From Euglena gracilis (taxonomy: Eukaryota; Euglenida; Euglenophyceae; Euglenales): a stretch of 64,000 nucleotides of DNA. Under the pieces are notes generated by a model. It searched no databases, was not told where the DNA came from, and saw only the letters and a program-made list of their open reading frames with translations. Positions 49,494 to 64,000 of this stretch are shown here, in pieces. A program made the translations under genes and the position numbers. Each line of letters opens with the position of its first letter. Position 1 is the first letter of the stretch. The DNA lies in NCBI GenBank assembly GCA_039621445.1, contig CP154957.1, positions 36,172,696-36,236,695 on the forward strand, in the 5' to 3' direction.

Positions 49494-50166
49494 TGACAGG
49501 AAGAGACGAAGAGAACACTGTGGAAAGAGCAAACTCACAATGGGTTCTTCTCAATATATATAAATATATTTCACCAGCATATATGTAATATGTGCATATA
49601 AACACACACACACAAACACGCATGCACGCACACATACATGGCAGCTCCAAACTATATGCCGCCCCTGGGGCATACAATTGGATCAGGAGGGGGGTCATAC
49701 GGTGGGACCCGGGTCCGACTTTTCGACTTTTCGGTCCCGTGGCCGGGGAACCATGCAGTTTCCGGACAACCGGCGCTGGATTCGGGGAGGGTGGGCACTT
49801 AATTTTAGGAGGGTTAGGGTTAGGACCGTTGCGCCGAAAAATTGGCCCTTTTAGGTTAAACCAAATTTGGCCAGAAATTAGGTTTCGTTTTTGGGAAGAT
49901 TTTATTGAATCACCCGTTTGCCCCAAAAATGCCCGAATTTTACCTAAATTCACCAAAAATTTATCCTCAATGCGACCTAAATCCTCCCTAACTTTCGAAA
50001 AAGGAGCCTGACAGGAAGCCGGTAACCCCAACCCTGTCCCAATCAATAACCCCGACTTTCCCGAAAAGTCAGACCTGGGTCCCACCATACGACCCCCCTG
50101 ATCCAATTATATAGCCCCGGGGGATATAATTGGGAGTAATTGGGAGCTGCCATATATAACATAATA

Positions 50167-50297
50167 TACATACATACATACATACATACATACATACATA
50201 CATACATACATACATACATACATACATACATACATACATACATACATACATACATACATACATACATACATACATACATACATACATACATACATAC
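50167..50297 (+). repeat. (CATA)n microsatellite
   Basis: About 130 bases of near-perfect CATA units; a 30-base GT run follows at 50360-50389. Confidence 0.95.
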
Positions 50298-50299
50298 AC

Positions 50300-50356
50300 C
50301 ATGATCCCGGCACTGTTCCCGTATTTGTTTTCCAGTCTCGAGCGACTTGATTGGAC

Positions 50357-50392
<36 letters not shown>

Positions 50393-51290
50393 CTGTTCAC
50401 ATCAGAAATATTTTATTTCCTGGCAACTCAGACAAGAGATATGGTCCATTCACCCCAACACACTGGCACAGGCTTTTGACTCTGCTGTTTTGGCCACATT
50501 TGGGTAAAAAAATTGATTTTTCCAGAATACCTCAAAAATGGTGGGGAACCAAAGGAAATGTCCGCAGACCTGATCTAAAGCCCCGGGAACGCTCCCCAGG
50601 TGAGCGTACTCAGTTTTTCTGAACTCACCATCCAGCCTGAGAAACAGCCATTTTTTTGGTCGTTTCAGGCCGTTTGAGGCCATTCTTTGGGTCAAAAACC
50701 CAATATTTCCAAAATATCTCGAAAATGAACCCAAATCAAAACTAATGTCCAGAGACCAAAACTGAAGCCCTTAAAATGCCTTATCTAACAGTATTTTGAT
50801 TTCTGATGTTTGTTGGCCTCCCGGACCCAGAAAATCTCTTGTTTCCAAATCACCTCCATTTGACCCCCAACTCCCCGCCAGGCCCGAGTTATTCCCCGCG
50901 AAAGGGTCCAAACTCCGTGGGATTGCCCCCCCCTTCCGACTCTGCCATTTCGCCGGGGTGTGATTTTTGGTATAAAAAATCGATTTCCCCAAAATATCTC
51001 GAGAAAACGTACATCATCTCCGTCTGTAGACCAAATGTACCCCTGGAGGCCTTCTTTCATCCCCCAGTTCGCCGTTTTGGCCACGCCTGGCCCGTGTTCC
51101 GGCGCGCTTTTGTGGCCCAAAACGGGTCGCTGTTTTGGGCCGAAAATGAATATTTTCAGAATATCTCGAAAATGAAGCAAAATCATAGAAAATGTCCGGA
51201 AACCTAAATCGAAGTCCTTAAAAAGGCCCTATCCAATAGCATTTGATTTCCCCGTAACCTCCCGCCTGGCCCGAGATATGCCCGATTTAT
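50300..51290 (+). repeat. Dispersed AAATGTCCGGAGACC family, second large locus
   Basis: Same ordered motifs as 2640-3780, at least four units, including GAGTTATTCCCCGCG and CTCGAGAAAACGTACATCAT. The similarity between the two loci includes the sub-order of units. Confidence 0.8.
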
Positions 51291-51334
51291 GACCATTTTT
51301 GGTGAAAAAAAACTGATTTCCCGAAAATGCACAA

Positions 51335-51420
51335 AGGGGCGAAGGCACCCGGGTTCAAACCAGGATCATCAGCGTGGGACGCGAGAATCTATTATCCACT
51401 GGACTAAAGCCTCGATGCTG
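51335..51420 (-). tRNA. Degenerate tRNA-Gly-like sequence (possible SINE head)
   Basis: The minus strand has an A-box-like TAGTCCAGTGGATAA, an anticodon-loop-like GTCCCAC (CCC anticodon, U33 and A37 in place), and a B-box-like GGTTTGAACCC inside a good T-stem (CCTGG with CCGGG). The acceptor stem pairs poorly and the anticodon stem has two mismatches, so it is probably a pseudogene or tRNA-derived element. Confidence 0.4.
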
Positions 51421-52825
51421 TTTAACACCTGTTTCACAGTCCGGGTACCATGGGCAGTCGGAAAGATAGCCGAAAATGAGTGCTTTTCGACCCCCGGCGT
51501 CCCACTAGCAATATGCCCCCTCACCCCACCCACCCCCCTTCCCAGCCCACCCACCCCAACACCCCCCCTTCCCCACACGTCCCCCCACACCCCCCACACC
51601 CACCACATTTCAATACGTCATTTTCTCCCCGAAAATGAGCGTTTTTCACCCCCCGGCCCCCGTTTCTGGCCCAAAACATTTTGGGCAATTTCTGGGGAGA
51701 TATTGCAAAAACTGGCCCTCACTAGAAATTTGCCCCCAACCCCCCCAACACCCCACCCACACCCACCCCACTAAGGCTAGTGGGGGAGCCAATTTTTGCA
51801 ATATATGTTTCTGGGTCAAAAAAGCCTGAAAAAAAAAATAGAAAAAAATTGCCCAAAGCCATGTTTCTTGGGCCTCCCGGACCCAGAAAAACTGGTCCGG
51901 CCTGAGGGCCAGGCCAGCCCATACAATTTTTACCCCCCGGGGGTCACTCCACTTTTTGAAAAACCAGTCAGTCACTTTTTTTTGGGAAGCTAGTCAGTCC
52001 CCCCCCCCCCCCCGGGGGTCGGCCACTCCTGAATCCAAAGGAAATTTGACCAAAAACATGAAAAAAAGCCAAAAAAATTTTCCGGAGGCGCTGGGTCACT
52101 TCAGTGGTTTTTTGCCGACCCCCCCCCCTAGGGGGGGGGGAGGGGGTCCGGGCCAAAAACCAGTCAGTCACTCCGAAAAAACCAGTCACCCCCGGGGGGG
52201 GGGGTCGGCCAGTGACTGAGTCATTGTATGAGCCGGGTTGCAGCCACATAAAGAGCTCAGCGCTTAAAAAACCCAGGTCTGGACCCCCCCCTCCCCCCTG
52301 GTCTGACCCCCCTCCTCGTTAAAACCACCGCTCAATTAATACCCTTCCAGTGCAGTCTGGGTGACTGATTTTCGGCACGGTGCAGGGGCACCGAAAAAAT
52401 TGCCGCTCAAGGTTGGCTAAAAATGCCATTTTGGGAACTTTTTGGGCAAAAATTGCCAAAAATGTTGAAGTTTTTGGTGCGGGGCGATGGAAAGAAAAAA
52501 ATTGACTTTTTGCGGGGTCCAGGATGCCCCCGGGGTCGGTCCAGACCCCCCCCCCCCCGGCAAGTAAGTGGGGGGATAAAAGACTGACCCCAAAATTGAC
52601 CACAAAAAAGTGGGTCCCCCAGACTCCCCTAGGTGGGCGGGGCCCCTAGAATTAAAAATATCCCTGGCACAAAGAAAGACACAAGAAAAACTGAAAAAAA
52701 ATGAATTTTACAATGAAAAAAAACTCGTTTTTGGGAATCTTTAAAGATGGAATTTTAACCAGGAAGGGGGTGTCCAGAACCAAATTCATTTTTCTGGGTT
52801 TGCAAGAATGGCCCGAAAAAAGGCC

Positions 52826-52850
52826 AAAAAAAAAAAAAAAAAAAAAAAAA

Positions 52851-52886
<36 letters not shown>
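52826..52886 (+). repeat. Poly(A) tract
   Basis: About 60 A residues with one T. It could be the tail of a retroposed sequence on the plus strand, but nothing recognisable precedes it. Confidence 0.9.
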
Positions 52887-52888
<2 letters not shown>

Positions 52889-54104
52889 TCAATACCCTGC
52901 CTGCGGTGGGGGACACACATGGTCCTTGGGGTTCTCCCTGGGGGAGGGGAGGAACTCCGGCAAACCCACCCACCTCCCCTCCCCCTGGAGGGTCGAAACT
53001 TAAGAAAAATCCCTGTTTTGTGCACACTGCTTCTGATGCAATTGAAAGGGAAAAAATGGTCACTGGGATGTGCCCTTCCTTGGGGGATTTGTGGGGGGAC
53101 ACAAAACACAACACAAAAAAAACCACACAAACAACACTCAAAAAAAAAACGCAAAAAAAGCAATGCCAAAAACTGCATGTAAATTCGTTCAGAGCTCTCT
53201 GGGATATACAGATTCTGCTGAAGATGACCTCAGTGGGTGGTGGGCACCCCAGGATTCGATATAAAAGCAGGTGGGGTCGATTCACTTCTAGGTTGGCTCA
53301 TACATAAAAAAATTGATGTATGTCCATTCCCCAAAAATGTCACGCTTCGCCCTCGGAATTATCACCTCGACCCAAACCAAGACTGGGGGGGGGGGTGAAA
53401 ATATTGCACACTGTGCATTTTCGGTAGGCGACGGTGAAATCTGACGCTCTCAACAAGTCCGGAGGCAGGCACCCTCCTGTTCTCCGCGCAGCGTCAACAC
53501 TGGCGGGTATGGTACACCGGCCGTTGGGGAAGCCATTTTGGGCGGTCGCCAGTCGATGGGAAACAACATTAGTGGCTGCCCCCAGTCGCCCGCAGCTCAT
53601 ACTGCCGCCGAAGGGCTTCGTATTGGGCGAGCTCCTGTGGGGACACGGGAGAGCAGGCCGGGCAGCTCTGCGAAGCACTGGGAAAGACGGGAGGGGAACC
53701 CTAATTATTATGTCCCCCGGGCCGACAAAGGGAAATTCAAATAATATTTCTCCCCCATCGTCCAGAAAAATGACCACAATCACACAATTATTAACTAAGT
53801 ATTATATTTACATTATATGTTTTTCAAAAATGGTGGAAAATGAATTTGGTTCAAAAAAAAAGGCATGTAACCATCGACATTGGGGTCTTTGGGGGTTTTG
53901 AACACAGAAAACCCTCTGACTGGGGGTGTCCAAATAATTTGGGAGGGTCAAAGTGACAAAGCACCCCCCAAGAGGCCGGAGGCAGGGATATATGGGAAGT
54001 CCCAATGGAGGACCCCCTACATTTTCAATTTGCGACTTCCCTATGTTTTTGAAAAAAAGAATGCCTTGTACCTTTATTTTGGGGCCTTACCCCCCCCCCC
54101 CAAG

Positions 54105-54350
54105 AAACTGTCACCTGACAGGTTGGCCAGTACTGAGGACCCTGACAACTTCCTATCATGATAGGTTGGCCGGTACCAGGGACCCTGACAGTTTCCCAGG
54201 CGGGACCCTGACAGTTTCCTGGGTAGGGCATTTCAAGGGAAAGTCAATAAAAAATGACCCCGACAGATTGGCCGGTACCGGGGACCCACAACTTCCTATA
54301 CTGACAGGCTACTGGGGACCCTGACAGTTTCCCCGGCGGATTGGCCGCTA
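54105..54350 (+). repeat. GACAGGTTGGCCGGTACC tandem repeat, second locus
   Basis: Two diverged units of the same family as 18470-18760, same orientation, including the GGGCATTTCAAGGGAAAGTC linker. Single short relatives occur near 22160, 22920 and 39080. Confidence 0.82.
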
Positions 54351-55581
54351 AAACACACAACAACTATCTTGAATGGAGGGCTCTTGGCCAGTTGACCAAA
54401 AAAGATTTCCTATCAGGCTAATGCTGAAGGACCCTGGGGGGTCGACTGGCTGGCCATTGTGCTTGACACTGGAAAAAATGGAAGACGTGTGTGCACTGTG
54501 GCTGTTTTTTTGGTGCCTTTTATCTCTTTTATGGAAGACCCCCCCCCCCCGAGGGGGGTGGGGCTGGACTGCAGCTAGTCCAAATTTGGCCAGCGGAAAT
54601 CCCAGCAGACCCCCCCCTCGGGGGGGGGTCTGGTAGTTGGGCTAGCAATGGAAAAAAAAATTCCACTGACCGACACAAAATGCAGAATTTTTTTGGATCC
54701 CCAAAACTGGCCAAAAATGCTCATTTTTGGCCAGTTTTTGGATTTTTTTGGAACAAAATCAGCCAAAAATGCATTAAAAACCTCGACACACAGCGCCGGA
54801 GGAATTTTTTTTTCCAGTCGGGGGGACCCCCGAACCCCCCCCCCCCCCGGGTACTGCGAACCCTTAAGCAAAAGACTGCCCCAAATGGATTTGAAGCACA
54901 AAGTATTTTGCTATTTCAGGGCCCTCGGACAGTTGAGCACAAAAAAGATCCCCCCAAGATGCCATCAAAACAAGATTTGTAACGCAAAGACCACCCGGGA
55001 GGGGGGGATGCGTAAGCCCGGCCTCGGGAAAACACACAAAAAATAACAACAAAATTCACAGCAAAATGCGCAAAAAAGCTCAAAATTTGAGAGAAAAAGC
55101 GTAAAAATCACAAATTTGCAAAAAATGTTCAAAAACATGCACAAATGGCACCAAATTTGGAAAAATTGTATGGAATTATGAGGAAAATATCAGCTTCAAA
55201 AACTACAAAAATCACAAAATCTCAAAAAAATGCCCAAAAAATCAAAAAATGTGCTGAAAAAAAATCGAAAAAAAACCGCGCAAAAATGCGCATTTTTGGA
55301 AATATTGGAAAACTGTGAAAAAATGCAAAACACATCCCCCCCCCCCCGGCAGACTCAACATTTCTTCCCAGAGACTGAAATCTCAGCTTTTTTCCCACCT
55401 GTTTTCATACGGCAAAACCAAAATGTAGTGGTGAGGTGAAGTGAAGCCTGGAACCGGATAACAAATTGGGGGGGGGCAACCAGGCAAAATGGAGCGGCAT
55501 GAAAACAACTGACACACAAACACACAATGCACTCTCCCTTCCCAAAAAACCTCCAGGCAGCCCAGGCAGCCCAGCCTGGGT

Positions 55582-63073
<7,492 letters not shown>

Positions 63074-64000
63074 AGGGGGGTGGAGAAACTGCACACGGGC
63101 CGGTCAAAAACTGCACTGCAAAAAACTGCAAAAAACTGCAAAAAACTGCAAAAAACTGCAAAAAACTGCAAAAAAAACTGCACTAAAATAAAAATTAGAG
63201 ACAAAAAAAAAACAAACAATTAGCAATAAAAACCAAAATAGCAAGAAACACAGCTAAAATGAAGTGTGCATATGCAAAACAACGTACATTGCGACCACAC
63301 GAGCACACCCAATTTTCATTTACCTAACTTTTTTTTGCGCAGCTTTTGGAGCTTTATGACGACAAAAATGGAAGCAATCAAACAAGGGAACACTGCACAT
63401 GGCTTTTCATGCATTGAAAAAACTGCAAGTCATTGTTTTGGATGCCGGGCCACACACCACTTTTCCTGCGCCAAAACTTGTACCCCACGACTATGCCCAC
63501 ACAAAAATGACAAACAGTTTCCTTTCTAAATATGGAAAAAATGCACATATATCCATACACAAAAAACCCTTGGCCGCCTCACATGCTTGCCAACGATCAT
63601 TCGCCTAGGAAAAAAGCAAAAAAAAAAAAACATCACCGAAAATGGAAAGTGAACGCACTCATTAGGCATGGGGGGGGGGGAGGTACGACGCAATCCGGTG
63701 TGTTGAAAACTTGCGGAATGCGGAATGCGACCCATCAATTCGCCTTTTGATGTTCAGGAGCGACTTTCCAATCCGGGGACAAAGTGGTCATTTTCGCAAA
63801 CACTATACTTTTGGTCACAATAAGATCCCAGAGCGACGAGCCTTCACCCACTTCGCAAACACGCTGACGGGGCGTTGATCGTTGCTAACCGGTCACCCCT
63901 AATATGTGCGCATTGGCGTTGGCCACCGGTGCGGTGTGATTAAACTCACATTGTTCTTCATTCTCCCCAAGGCAGCCTGTCAGTATTACACAGCTCTTGG
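63074..64000. repeat. 0.9-kb dispersed repeat, copy 2 (runs off the window)
   Basis: Same orientation as 28588-29424 and near-identical from 63270 on, ending CACAGCTCTTGG at the window edge where copy 1 reads the same. No long ORF in either copy. A related AACTGCAAAA array also occurs at 30350-30470. Confidence 0.85.

Larger units (their letters stand above)
49494..55581. other. Interval between PEX6 and the F-box/LRR start
   Basis: Should contain the last PEX6 exon and the F-box/LRR promoter, neither identified. It holds dispersed repeats (50.3-51.3 kb), the tRNA-like sequence, a CAGTCAGTCAC family with C/G runs (51.95-52.24 kb), the poly(A) tract, and a GC-rich stretch 53430-53760 with long frames on both strands and no recognised product. 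Confidence 0.6.

Noticed and set aside
52826-52886. Poly(A) tract as a processed pseudogene tail
   Set aside because: No coding similarity or target duplication can be seen on either side.

Overview
This is nuclear DNA from a eukaryote, most likely a euglenid (Euglena-like). It is gene-poor: short, GC-rich coding exons sit in long, mostly AT-rich introns full of C/G homopolymer runs, microsatellites and dispersed repeats. The strongest evidence for a euglenid is the intron type. When exons are joined so that conserved protein motifs read in frame, 12 introns lack GT...AG ends. Instead, intron bases +4 to +6 are complementary to bases -8 to -6, usually CAG with CTG, which is the published hallmark of euglenid nonconventional introns. 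At least 8 other introns are ordinary GT-AG, and such a mixture is also typical of euglenids. An interstitial CCCTAA (TTAGGG-type) array is present.

All supported genes are on the minus strand. In transcription order, from high to low coordinates: (1) PEX6, the peroxisomal AAA ATPase, D2 half only, 61.92-55.58 kb. (2) An F-box/leucine-rich-repeat protein, 49.49-31.24 kb, mostly one repeat per exon. (3) An unrecognised gene whose ATG lies 77 bases past the stop of gene 2, 31.16-29.84 kb, possibly continuing to an exon near 27.0 kb. (4) A mitochondrial ribosomal protein uS11 homologue, 14.03-7.76 kb, with an Arg/Ala/Leu-rich presequence and GT-AG introns. (5) Weakly supported exons of an unrecognised gene at 2.3-0.7 kb. 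The PEX6 N-terminus and its last residues, and the uS11 C-terminus, were not found.

The rest is intronic or intergenic. It holds a 1.4-kb DNA transposon with terminal inverted repeats and target-site duplication (18.86-20.26 kb), a decayed pogo-like transposase fragment (6.8-7.0 kb), a two-copy direct duplication carrying splice-like borders (46.4-47.9 kb), a 0.9-kb dispersed repeat present twice (28.6 and 63.1 kb), palindromic and foldback repeats in PEX6 introns, and many tandem and dispersed families. The genes look like housekeeping functions (peroxisome biogenesis, ubiquitin-ligase substrate recognition, mitochondrial translation) with no evident shared pathway.
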